Shown piece by piece: positions 11,282 to 18,093 of a DNA stretch of 39,214 bases. The position numbers and the translations under genes are program-made. Numbering within the stretch: the stretch's first letter is position 1; every line of letters starts with the position of its first letter. Source of the DNA: Acidobacteriaceae bacterium (GTDB taxonomy: Bacteria; Acidobacteriota; Terriglobia; Terriglobales; Acidobacteriaceae); assembly GCA_027323885.1 (NCBI GenBank), contig DAHVZT010000145.1, positions 1 to 39,214 of the forward strand, written 5' to 3'. The notes under the pieces are model-generated. The model made no database searches. It had not been told where the DNA came from and saw nothing but the letters and a program-made list of their open reading frames with translations.

Positions 11282-11523
11282 AGCCTGGCCATCTTGCGCA
11301 CGGCGAATGTCTGGACCTGGAAACATCGTCGCCGGCATTTTCCGGCATCAAGCGCGGCAGGTTTTCCGGGCCGGCGAAGAAAGCAAACACGAGATCCACC
11401 CGAGCGGAGATCCATCGCTCGGCGCGGAATCGCTGACGCAAAGCCATCTCCGATCTCTTCCAGCCGCGGTCTGGATGCGCATGGTGCGTTTTTTGCATGA
11501 CTCATTTGGCGAATCCATGGGCC

Positions 11524-12204
11524 ATGCATGACAATATGCACATGCATCGCAAACATTTGCTGCTGCCCGCTCGTTTGGGCATGCTTGTATTCGCAGCGGG
11601 AATTCTCTTCGCAGCGCTTTCCTCTTTCGCCCAAAAGGCGGACGTGAACGTCAATATTTTTGGCGCTTTTCCTTCCACGGCGACGGGACCGGCTCCGAAC
11701 GTGAACGGCGAAACATTTTCTCCGGTGAGACAGACGGCAGATCCTTCGGCAGGTTTTCGGATGGGCGCGCGCTATGTTTTCAGCCCGGTATTCGGTCTGG
11801 AAGCGAACTTTAGCTACAGCCGCGCGACCCAGCACTTTACTGGCAATGCTCAGCAGAGCGGCGTCGTCTACTCTCATGCCAAGTCTTTTACGATCGATTA
11901 CGTCGCCACGCCGAAGATCATTTTCCACGGTTTCCAGCCATTTATTCTGGCTGGCGGCGGTGTAATTTCCTACAACATCTCCAGTTTCGCGGCGTTGCCA
12001 GCGAGGCCAGAGTATGTTCCCGTTTTCTTTGAGTATGGAGGGGGCGCCGATTATCACCCTGCGCAGTTCCCGAACTTTATGGCAATGCGATTCGAGTACA
12101 GAGGATTAGTCGGCCACGCGCCCGATTATCTGCTACCATACTTGGCAACTTCCAAATTCATCAATATCGCCGAACCGCAGGTGGGACTGGTGTTCAGGTT
12201 CTAG
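11524..12204 (+). CDS. Small outer-membrane beta-barrel-like protein
   Basis: 226 residues from the chosen ATG; the track ATG at 11497 adds nine residues, and ATGs at 11536 and 11542 are also possible. A signal peptide runs over LLLPARLGMLVFAAGILFAAL and is probably cleaved after SSFAQ. The mature part has alternating hydrophobic strands (FGLEANFSYSR, PFILAGGGVISYN) and ends in GLVFRF, a typical C-terminal barrel strand with terminal Phe. It shares several motifs with the protein at 14315-15091 (IFG.F.ST near the start, EYRGL, terminal EP...F.F), so the two are paralogues. The function is unknown. No good ribosome site is visible before any of the starts. The 11282-11523 spacer before it holds nothing I can identify. 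Confidence 0.72.
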   Translation: MHDNMHMHRKHLLLPARLGMLVFAAGILFAALSSFAQKADVNVNIFGAFPSTATGPAPNVNGETFSPVRQTADPSAGFRMGARYVFSPVFGLEANFSYSRATQHFTGNAQQSGVVYSHAKSFTIDYVATPKIIFHGFQPFILAGGGVISYNISSFAALPARPEYVPVFFEYGGGADYHPAQFPNFMAMRFEYRGLVGHAPDYLLPYLATSKFINIAEPQVGLVFRF

Positions 12205-12292
12205 CCGCGATTCCATGCACTGCGGTGCGGTCCGATTGCAGTTGCCAGTCGAGGGACGGATGGGATGTGTGACGGTCCAGCCTAGCGAAACT

Positions 12293-12790
12293 ATGAACGC
12301 CAAGCCTTGCCACCGGCGTTGGCTGGTGATTATCGGTGCTCTTAAACTGGTGAAGGGTGTTTTGTTTTTAGCCCTGGGTTTCGCGTTGCTTCGCATCCTG
12401 CATCGCGACTTTTATATGATCGCCCTGCGTGTATCGGAGGCCCTGCGGCTGGACCCGGAGCGTATTGCCGTTTCCAAACTGCTGGAAAAGGCAACCTTGC
12501 TGGACGTCCATCGCCTGAAGCAAATGAGCGGGCTTATTTTTGCCTACGCCTGCCTGGATTTCATTGAGGGCACGGGCCTGGTGCTTGAAAAGCGATGGGC
12601 GGAATACTTTACACTGGTCCTCACAACGGCATTCTTGCCTCTGGAAGCCATTAAGCTGGCCCATCACCCCAATCGATGGACCTTTCTGCTGCTGTTGATC
12701 AATGTGCTTCTCGTGGTCTATCTGGCGTCGCTTTTGCGGGGCCAGCATATTGCGCGGAAAAACGCCGGTTTCGCAGACGCGCGCGTTTAG
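12293..12790 (+). CDS. DUF2127-like integral membrane protein
   Basis: 165 residues from the ATG at 12293. The track begins at 12215, and an ATG at 12260 with GAGGG four nt upstream is a third option. The protein has four hydrophobic segments: WLVIIGALKLVKGVLFLALG, LIFAYACLDFIEGTGLVL, a segment ending TTAFLPLEAI, and FLLLLINVLLVVYL. The motif 'G.GLVLEKRWAEYFT...TTAFLPLE' is what I associate with the DUF2127 family, whose function is unknown. It lies 10-90 bp after the outer-membrane protein on the same strand and may be cotranscribed with it. It is convergent with hmgA. Confidence 0.72.
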   Translation: MNAKPCHRRWLVIIGALKLVKGVLFLALGFALLRILHRDFYMIALRVSEALRLDPERIAVSKLLEKATLLDVHRLKQMSGLIFAYACLDFIEGTGLVLEKRWAEYFTLVLTTAFLPLEAIKLAHHPNRWTFLLLLINVLLVVYLASLLRGQHIARKNAGFADARV

Positions 12791-12916
12791 TTCAAGCAAA
12801 GCTTGCCGCCACGCCGTCCGGGACCGCTTGTCATCCGGGGCCGCACGCGAACAAATCCGAGCAAGGCGAGCAGCCCGCACGCTTCTTAGGACCACAACAG
12901 GACGACAGGAACTCCG

Positions 12917-14215
12917 CTAAGGCTGGCTGAAACGTTTCTTCAGCCCCTGCCAGCACTCAAAATATTCGTGCTGCAACACCTTTGTCTCCAGGGCAAAACG
13001 GGTTGGGCGGATGACCAGTTGCGTTTCGAACATAAAAGCCATCGTGCCTTCCAGCTTCTGCGGTCTCAGTTCGGCCGCGCTTGCCTTCTGAAACGTTTCC
13101 GCGTCCGGTCCATGGCCCGACATGCAATTGTGCAGACTGGCGCCTCCTGGAATGAATCCCTCGGCTTTGGCATCATATTGGCCGACGAGCAGGCCCATAA
13201 ATTCGTTCATCAGATTGCGATGGAACCACGGGGGACGGAAGGTGTTTTCGGCTACCAGCCATCGTGGCGGGAAGATTGCGAAATCGCAGTTCGCTGTGCC
13301 GGGAACTGCGCTTGGAGCGGTCAGAACCGTGTAGATGGAAGGATCGGGATGGTCGAAGGAAACCGAGTTGATGCAGTTGAATTTGAAAAGGTCGTACTTG
13401 TAAGGCGCATAGTTGCCGTGCCATGCAACGACATCCAGGGGCGAGTGGTCGATCTCAGCCTGCCATAAATTGCCGAGAAACTTGCCGACGATCCGGTAGC
13501 TGCCATCCAGGTCTTCATGCGCCGCCACCGGCGTCTGGAAATCGCGGGGATTCGCCAGACCATTGGCTCCGATCGGCCCAAGGTCGGGCAGCCGGAAGCT
13601 CAAACCATAGTTTTCGCAGATGTAGCCGCGTGCCTCTTTATCAATCAGTTCAACTTTGATCTTGATGCCGCGGGGAATCATGCAGATTTCCCCCGGCTTC
13701 ACCGAAAGAATTCCCAGCTCCGTGTGGATCAGCAGACTGCCCAGCTGCGGCACCATCAACATTTCGCCGTCCGCGTTGTAGAAGTAGCGGCCTTCCATGG
13801 AGCGGTTGGCCGCGTACCAATGGATTCCGACACCCGTCTGCATGGACACATCGCCATTGCCGCCAAGCGTCACGAGCCCGTCTATGAAGTCTGTAGGCTC
13901 TGCGGGGATGGGTATGGGGTTCCAGCGCATCTGGTTTGGCGGCGTTTGGACTTCATCAAAGGGGCCGCTGCGGATTAGCCGCTGGGGCAGCGGTTCGAAA
14001 GGCTTGTGCGTCACCGACGGCCGGATGCGATACGTCCATGTGCGCCGGTTCAGGTGTCGCGGCGCGGTGAAAGGCGAGCCGCTCAGTTGTTCCGCATACA
14101 GGCCCAGCGGCGCGCGCTGCGGAGAGTTCTGCCCGGCGGGCAGCGCGCCAGGCACCGCTTCCGTCGAGAAGTGATTTCCGAAACCGGGCTGGTACTGCAA
14201 TTCCTTTGCTGCCAT
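12917..14215 (-). CDS. hmgA: Homogentisate 1,2-dioxygenase
   Basis: Opens the ring of homogentisate with O2 and Fe(II) to give maleylacetoacetate, a step in tyrosine and phenylalanine breakdown in the cytoplasm. 432 residues, the family length. The N-terminus [19 protein letters not shown] is diagnostic. The iron ligands are visible as [11 protein letters not shown] (His and Glu six residues apart) and the later His in [23 protein letters not shown] is also conserved. GGAGGG lies 7-8 nt before the ATG, a strong ribosome site. The maleylacetoacetate isomerase and fumarylacetoacetase genes are not adjacent, so the pathway is scattered here. Confidence 0.97.
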   Translation of the reverse strand: MAAKELQYQPGFGNHFSTEAVPGALPAGQNSPQRAPLGLYAEQLSGSPFTAPRHLNRRTWTYRIRPSVTHKPFEPLPQRLIRSGPFDEVQTPPNQMRWNPIPIPAEPTDFIDGLVTLGGNGDVSMQTGVGIHWYAANRSMEGRYFYNADGEMLMVPQLGSLLIHTELGILSVKPGEICMIPRGIKIKVELIDKEARGYICENYGLSFRLPDLGPIGANGLANPRDFQTPVAAHEDLDGSYRIVGKFLGNLWQAEIDHSPLDVVAWHGNYAPYKYDLFKFNCINSVSFDHPDPSIYTVLTAPSAVPGTANCDFAIFPPRWLVAENTFRPPWFHRNLMNEFMGLLVGQYDAKAEGFIPGGASLHNCMSGHGPDAETFQKASAAELRPQKLEGTMAFMFETQLVIRPTRFALETKVLQHEYFECWQGLKKRFSQP

Positions 14216-14314
14216 TCAACTGCCCTCCAAAGTCCTTTTTGTTGCGCCTATAAAATTACACTTCTCCGGCAGGTTTTGTATGAACCCTCGAATTAGGACG
14301 CTTGAAGGTTGGAT

Positions 14315-15091
14315 TCAGAACTTGAAGTAAAGGCTCGCCACCGGCTCCTGGGTGAGCACGGAATGATTGGAATGCAGGAAACTGCTTCCAAAACTCGGTG
14401 CCTTATATGCAAGACCTCGATATTCCAAGCGAACTCCCAGGTGCCTAGTCCAAAGAGGAGCGTCGATGCCAATGGCATAAAGTCCCGCGAAGCAATTTTG
14501 CGCTGAAATGTTCAAAGGTACTGCAATGATCGAACGTAGCGGTGGCGGAACGATGGGCTTTTGCGATGAGGTCTGGTAGGTTAGCGCAGTCTCGGCCGCC
14601 GGCGGCACAAACACTAAATCGCCAAGGCCGACTTCTCCATACGGCCGCAGTCGAAGTAATGAAATTGGGGATTTCACCAGATACGCCCCGGTAAATTCAT
14701 GCATGGAGGCCGGAACCCTTGCGTTCGCCGGAGTCACAGAACCACAAACAAGCCCGCATACAGATCCAAAGGTGACGCGGTAGTATTCGGAAAATCTGGT
14801 ATAGCCGTAGTTCGCGTCGAGGCCCAGCCACCAATGGTCGGACTTATGGAAGCTGAAGAGCGCGCCGGCGGAGTCGTTCGTGCTTTGAGCGATGGGTTGT
14901 GAGGTGGCCGCTACCGTGCTGGTGAACTGGCCAAAAATGCCCACCGAGATGTCCGCATTATCGATCGCAGACGATGGATCGGAGTTCTTCTTGTGCTGTG
15001 CTAAGCCCGAAAGACCAGCCACGAAAAGCGAAACCGCTACGAGCCCTCGCAGGATGGGTTGGCTGCGGAAAGAATGCATGAGTTGTCGCAT
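14315..15091 (-). CDS. Small outer-membrane beta-barrel-like protein, paralogue
   Basis: 258 residues from the ATG at 15091. The track ORF continues to 15433, but its first 114 residues are rich in Arg, Pro and Cys and precede the signal peptide, so they are unlikely to be real. TAGGAG lies 13 nt before the chosen ATG. The signal peptide is ILRGLVAVSLFVAGLSGLAQ. The mature protein has barrel-like strands, includes ADISVGIFGQFTST and RLEYRGLAYKAPSF, and ends ASLYFKF. It matches the 11524-12204 protein at the same relative positions. The function is unknown. It lies 99 bp downstream of hmgA's upstream side, on the same strand, with hmgA following it. Confidence 0.75.
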   Translation of the reverse strand: MRQLMHSFRSQPILRGLVAVSLFVAGLSGLAQHKKNSDPSSAIDNADISVGIFGQFTSTVAATSQPIAQSTNDSAGALFSFHKSDHWWLGLDANYGYTRFSEYYRVTFGSVCGLVCGSVTPANARVPASMHEFTGAYLVKSPISLLRLRPYGEVGLGDLVFVPPAAETALTYQTSSQKPIVPPPLRSIIAVPLNISAQNCFAGLYAIGIDAPLWTRHLGVRLEYRGLAYKAPSFGSSFLHSNHSVLTQEPVASLYFKF

Positions 15092-15462
15092 CGGATGGCA
15101 CGGTCTCCTATTTAGCAAATTTCCAGCATCGGTCATCAGGCGGACTGATCGTCGGTGGCGATGATAAGTCCGCCTGGCTTTTGGTCTTGGACAAATTACG
15201 GTAACAAGCGGATGCGCCGGACACAAGGTAACTCTCAACTCTGTGATCTGCCCGGTATTTTGGGCTGCTGAAGATTCATCGGCACCCAGCCAGCGCGCTC
15301 CGTTATCGCAAAAAATAAACTTCACCGGTTTCAGTGCAACCGCGCACGGCCCGGAATCAGATTCGATAACACTATAGGCGGGGCTTTTGCTCCGGACTCC
15401 CACAAATACCAGAGTGATCTGCCTGGTCCTCACTCTTTTTCAACATACCCACAGATTTTTGT

Positions 15463-15490
15463 TTGACAAGCCAATACTTTACGATAGAGT
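15463..15490 (+). promoter_or_regulatory. Sigma-70-type promoter of the mraZ/dcw cluster
   Basis: A consensus -35 TTGACA at 15463-15468 is followed after 16 nt by TAGAGT at 15485-15490. The expected start of transcription falls inside the GTGG repeat block just downstream, where MraZ would block it. The region around it is AT-rich compared with its surroundings. This would be the main promoter for mraZ, rsmH, ftsL and ftsI. Confidence 0.6.
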
Positions 15491-15525
15491 TGTGGACGAA
15501 AGTGGTCTAAAGTGGTGACGCGGGG
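15489..15525 (+). promoter_or_regulatory. MraZ operator: GTGG boxes every 10 bp
   Basis: Three GTGG boxes begin at 15492, 15502 and 15512, and a GGGG at 15522, each exactly 10 bp apart. The two central units read AAAGTGGTCT and AAAGTGGTGA. MraZ binds direct repeats with a 10-bp period in the leader of its own operon: TGGGN with 5-nt spacers in E. coli, and AAAGTG[T/G] plus three bases in mycoplasmas. The units here fit the second form closely. The position, just downstream of the -10 and upstream of mraZ, fits autorepression. Confidence 0.75.
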
Positions 15526-15610
15526 GAGAAAAGCAGTAGGATTTAGGCAGGGTACCCGCCCAAAACCGGCTTCCACCCGTAACCAGTAATGCACGAGCAA
15601 GGTGAATGGC

Positions 15611-16051
15611 ATGTTTCGCGGCAACCATCCAACCCGGGTCGATGAAAAGGGAAGGCTGAAGTTGCCTGCGGAATTCAAGCGCCATATTGAAGAGAAATAC
15701 GGAATGCGGTTCTACATCACCAGCCGGGACGGGCAAACCGCAGAGGTTTACCCGCTGGAGGAATGGGAAAAGATCGAGCAGAAGCTAGCTGCGATGCCGA
15801 ACTCCAACCCGGCGAAAAAGAAGTTGCTGGATAGGGTGAGCTATTTCGGCCAAGTTGCAGAAATGGATACACAAGGAAGAGTTTTGATCCCGCAGATTTT
15901 GCGGGAAACGGCAAAGGTGATGGGCGAAGTGGCAGTGTTCGGCAAGCTGACGTATTTGGAGGTTACCAATATGGACAGCTTCCGCCAGAATATGGACGCC
16001 AATCCGCTGACGGATGCAGATGCTGAAGCTCTTGCCGCCTTCGGTCTTTAG
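15611..16051 (+). CDS. mraZ: Transcriptional regulator MraZ
   Basis: 146 residues, the usual length. A DNA-binding regulator of the division and cell-wall cluster that forms ring-shaped oligomers. The two SpoVT/AbrB-like halves are visible: an N-terminal one with FRGNHPTRVDEKGRLKLP and a second one with AEMDTQGRVLIPQILRE. The ATG at 15611 is chosen because AAGGTG ends six nt before it; the track GTG at 15602 lies inside that ribosome site. It is followed by rsmH after 3 nt, so the two are probably coupled. Regulation by its own operator at 15489-15525 is likely. Confidence 0.96.
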   Translation: MFRGNHPTRVDEKGRLKLPAEFKRHIEEKYGMRFYITSRDGQTAEVYPLEEWEKIEQKLAAMPNSNPAKKKLLDRVSYFGQVAEMDTQGRVLIPQILRETAKVMGEVAVFGKLTYLEVTNMDSFRQNMDANPLTDADAEALAAFGL

Positions 16052-16054
16052 CAG

Positions 16055-17062
16055 ATGAACGACCAGGCCCCCCAGGGGGCGCACAGCCGAACCAGGAGGC
16101 ATGTGCCGGTTCTTTTAGAAGAAGCAATACGGTTTTTGCGAATCCTGCCGGGCGGCACCTATGTGGATGCCACGCTCGGCCTGGCCGGGCACAGTTTGGA
16201 AATTGCCCGGCGCCTGGGTCCCGAAGGCCACCTGATCGCATTCGATCGCGATCCGGAGGCCATTGAGACCGCGGAGGCGAGGTTCACGGAGTTACGAGCG
16301 GAACTGAAAGATCAGACGCCGCGCATCACGATCCACGCCGAAGCGTTTGCCGAGCTTGCAAAGAGAACAGAACCGCGGAGTCTGGACGGGATACTGGCCG
16401 ACTTCGGGGTCAGCTCGCTGCAACTGGACACAGCGCAAAGAGGATTCAGTTTTCAGGCAGACGCGCCGCTTGACATGCGGATGGACCCGCGCAGCGGAGT
16501 GACTGCCGAACAAGTGGTAAATCAGGCGGGCGAGGAAGAGCTTGCAAATCTGATTTACGAATTCGGAGAGGAAAGGAGGTCGCGGAGAATCGCCAGAGCA
16601 ATTGTCAGGGCGCGGCCTGTGACGACCACGGCACAACTGGCCAGAGTCGTTGCAAGCAGCGCCCCGGCAATAAAAAGCGATCGCATTCATCCGGCGACGA
16701 GAGTCTTTCAGGCGCTCCGAATTTATGTGAATGGGGAACTCGACCAAATCACCGCACTGCTGCAGCAAGCGCCGAAGTTGTTACGGTCAGGCGGTAGGAT
16801 GGTGGCGATCAGTTTCCATTCGCTCGAAGACCGTATCGTGAAAGATGCCTTTCGAGAGGGAAGAACAAGCGGAACCTGGCAGGTGCTGACGCCCAAGCCG
16901 GTGACCGCAACGGAACTTGAGATTCGCGGCAACCCGCGTTCGCGCAGTGCCAAATTACGCGCGGCCGAGCGGATGGCTGAGCCGGACAGCTCCAGCAGCA
17001 AGTTTGAACGAAAGCCGGGAATGAAACCCGGCAGGCAGAAAGACAAAAGTTTACGGCGCTAG
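16055..17062 (+). CDS. rsmH: 16S rRNA (cytosine1402-N4)-methyltransferase
   Basis: Transfers methyl from S-adenosylmethionine to N4 of C1402 of 16S rRNA, in the ribosomal P site. 335 residues. Family motifs are HVPVLLEEAIRFL near residue 20, the SAM-binding loop GGTYVDATLGLAGHS, FDRDPEA, DGILADFGVSSLQLD and the C-terminal MVAISFHSLEDRIVK. The last about 60 residues are basic and probably disordered. The stop codon lies inside a strong hairpin (17055-17079). Confidence 0.97.
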   Translation: MNDQAPQGAHSRTRRHVPVLLEEAIRFLRILPGGTYVDATLGLAGHSLEIARRLGPEGHLIAFDRDPEAIETAEARFTELRAELKDQTPRITIHAEAFAELAKRTEPRSLDGILADFGVSSLQLDTAQRGFSFQADAPLDMRMDPRSGVTAEQVVNQAGEEELANLIYEFGEERRSRRIARAIVRARPVTTTAQLARVVASSAPAIKSDRIHPATRVFQALRIYVNGELDQITALLQQAPKLLRSGGRMVAISFHSLEDRIVKDAFREGRTSGTWQVLTPKPVTATELEIRGNPRSRSAKLRAAERMAEPDSSSSKFERKPGMKPGRQKDKSLRR

Positions 17063-17079
17063 CCGAATTCGGCAGCGCC
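17055..17079 (+). promoter_or_regulatory. Strong hairpin overlapping the rsmH stop codon
   Basis: GGCGCT, a bulged A, GCCG-AATT-CGGC, then AGCGCC form a 10-bp stem with one bulge and an AATT loop. The rsmH stop TAG (17060-17062) lies within it. The following sequence (GGGCAGGATCGGG) is not a T-run, so this is not a standard intrinsic terminator. It could slow transcription, stabilise the upstream mRNA or reduce read-through into the ftsL part of the cluster. Confidence 0.5.
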
Positions 17080-17147
17080 GGGCAGGATCGGGCCGGGTTT
17101 GTCCCACCCTTCTTTCAGGCGAAAGAACAGCGCACATAGAACGTCCC

Positions 17148-17195
17148 CAATCCCTCCAAGCTCAACGAGCCTGGCCCGAAGAAGTTGAGGGATTG
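17148..17195 (+). promoter_or_regulatory. Inverted repeat with alternative pairing in the ftsL leader
   Basis: CAATCCCTC at 17148-17156 and GAGGGATTG at 17187-17195 are perfect 9-bp arms around a 30-nt loop. A second pairing, CTCAAC at 17161-17166 with GTTGAG at 17184-17189, uses part of the same right arm, so the two hairpins exclude each other. The region is a 276-bp non-coding spacer between rsmH and the 39-aa gene. No known riboswitch class is recognised. Confidence 0.4.
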
Positions 17196-17338
17196 CCTGA
17201 GAAGCAAGGACCCGGAAATGTGGGACACACAAAGATTGAGGCCCGTGCAACGGTACGCGGCCAATCGCAGCAGCGGAGAGCCCAGTTGGGGGACTGCCTT
17301 TCCGTCCACGTCGACCAAACATTCGAGGAGGCAAAGTT

Positions 17339-17458
17339 ATGTCGCACATATATGACTTTTTTGACAATCACATGGAAGTGTCGGGCGCCGTTATTTTCGG
17401 TGTCCTGACCGTGGCTGCCTGCGTAGCCATCGCCGCGGCAATCAGCGGAGTCATGTAG
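17339..17458 (+). CDS. 39-aa single-pass membrane peptide in the dcw cluster
   Basis: Too short for the ORF track. ATG at 17339, stop TAG at 17456. GAGGAGG at 17325-17331 gives one of the best ribosome sites of the window, seven nt before the ATG. The peptide begins MSHIYDFFDNHMEVSG with acidic and aromatic residues and continues with one hydrophobic helix (AVIFGVLTVAACVAIAAAI) ending at the C-terminus. It lies 60 bp before ftsL on the same strand. I do not know a family for it. It could be a small division or envelope peptide, or a leader peptide that couples translation to ftsL. Confidence 0.6.
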   Translation: MSHIYDFFDNHMEVSGAVIFGVLTVAACVAIAAAISGVM

Positions 17459-17518
17459 GTCGCACTCCGCCGCATCGATTGGGAACGCCTCACAGCAGGA
17501 GCAGAGTAAAGGAACCTT

Positions 17519-18037
17519 ATGGCAGCAGCGCGCGTCGTACTCGAGAGTTTTCGGGAGAAGGGTCATTGGAGCGCCGAAACGGCAATGGAGCACAACCGAT
17601 GGCTGTTCGCGGCACAACAACGCGCCCGTCGCGGACCCACTCCTGAAGTCTTTTTCGAAAAGCGTTTGGACAATTCTCGTCTGGTAAAAGCCGACGATCC
17701 TGTCCGTAAGCGCGAGATGCGCAGCTTTTCCGTTGCCGCGGTTTTCTTTTTCGTTTTTCTCATGCTTTATAGTTGGCAGCACTTCAGCTCGATCGAGTAT
17801 GGCTATCGGATCGAGACCGAGCGGGCGCAGTTGCAGCACCTTCAGGATGAAAACCATCAACTGGGCCTGACGGAAGCGCAACTGACCCGCTCGGAGCGTA
17901 TTGACCGGCTGGCGCACCAGATCGGGATGCAATCTCCGCAACCCGGACAGACGATTTCTCCAGGTATGATGGACGGCAATCCTGAGGCGCCCGTTCTTGC
18001 ACAGGTAAGGGAACCAGCCATGCCCAATTTCCGGTAA
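17519..18037 (+). CDS. ftsL: Cell division protein FtsL
   Basis: 172 residues. FtsL is a bitopic divisome protein that forms a complex with FtsB and FtsQ and activates FtsWI. The sequence has a cytoplasmic N-terminus of about 70 residues, one membrane helix (about 73-92, VAAVFFFVFLMLYSW), then a periplasmic coiled-coil stretch (IETERAQLQHLQDENHQL) and the family-like ERIDRLAHQIGM motif. The identity follows from this architecture and from its place between rsmH and ftsI. AAAGGAA lies just before the ATG. The N-terminal tail is longer than in E. coli FtsL. Confidence 0.85.
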   Translation: MAAARVVLESFREKGHWSAETAMEHNRWLFAAQQRARRGPTPEVFFEKRLDNSRLVKADDPVRKREMRSFSVAAVFFFVFLMLYSWQHFSSIEYGYRIETERAQLQHLQDENHQLGLTEAQLTRSERIDRLAHQIGMQSPQPGQTISPGMMDGNPEAPVLAQVREPAMPNFR

Positions 18038-18093
18038 CAGCCGGTAGACTGTATGTGCAAAGCCCATCCAAACGTGCAGGACTGAACAACGGC

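Larger units (their letters stand above)
15092..15610. other. Long intergenic region before the dcw cluster
   Basis: A 519-bp stretch separates the divergent outer-membrane gene and mraZ. The last 150 bp hold the mraZ promoter and MraZ boxes listed separately. I checked the remainder by eye for RNase P RNA, tRNA or a riboswitch pattern and saw none. The minus-strand open frame over 15092-15433 has no ribosome site and an unnatural composition. Confidence 0.6.

Noticed and set aside
15092-15433. N-terminal extension of the outer-membrane protein ORF
   Set aside because: The extension precedes a clear signal peptide, is rich in Arg and Pro, and has no ribosome site; the start at 15091 is better.
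17162-18067. 301-aa minus-strand ORF across the ftsL region
   Set aside because: Antisense to ftsL and to the leader, with Cys/His-rich, unfamily-like sequence.
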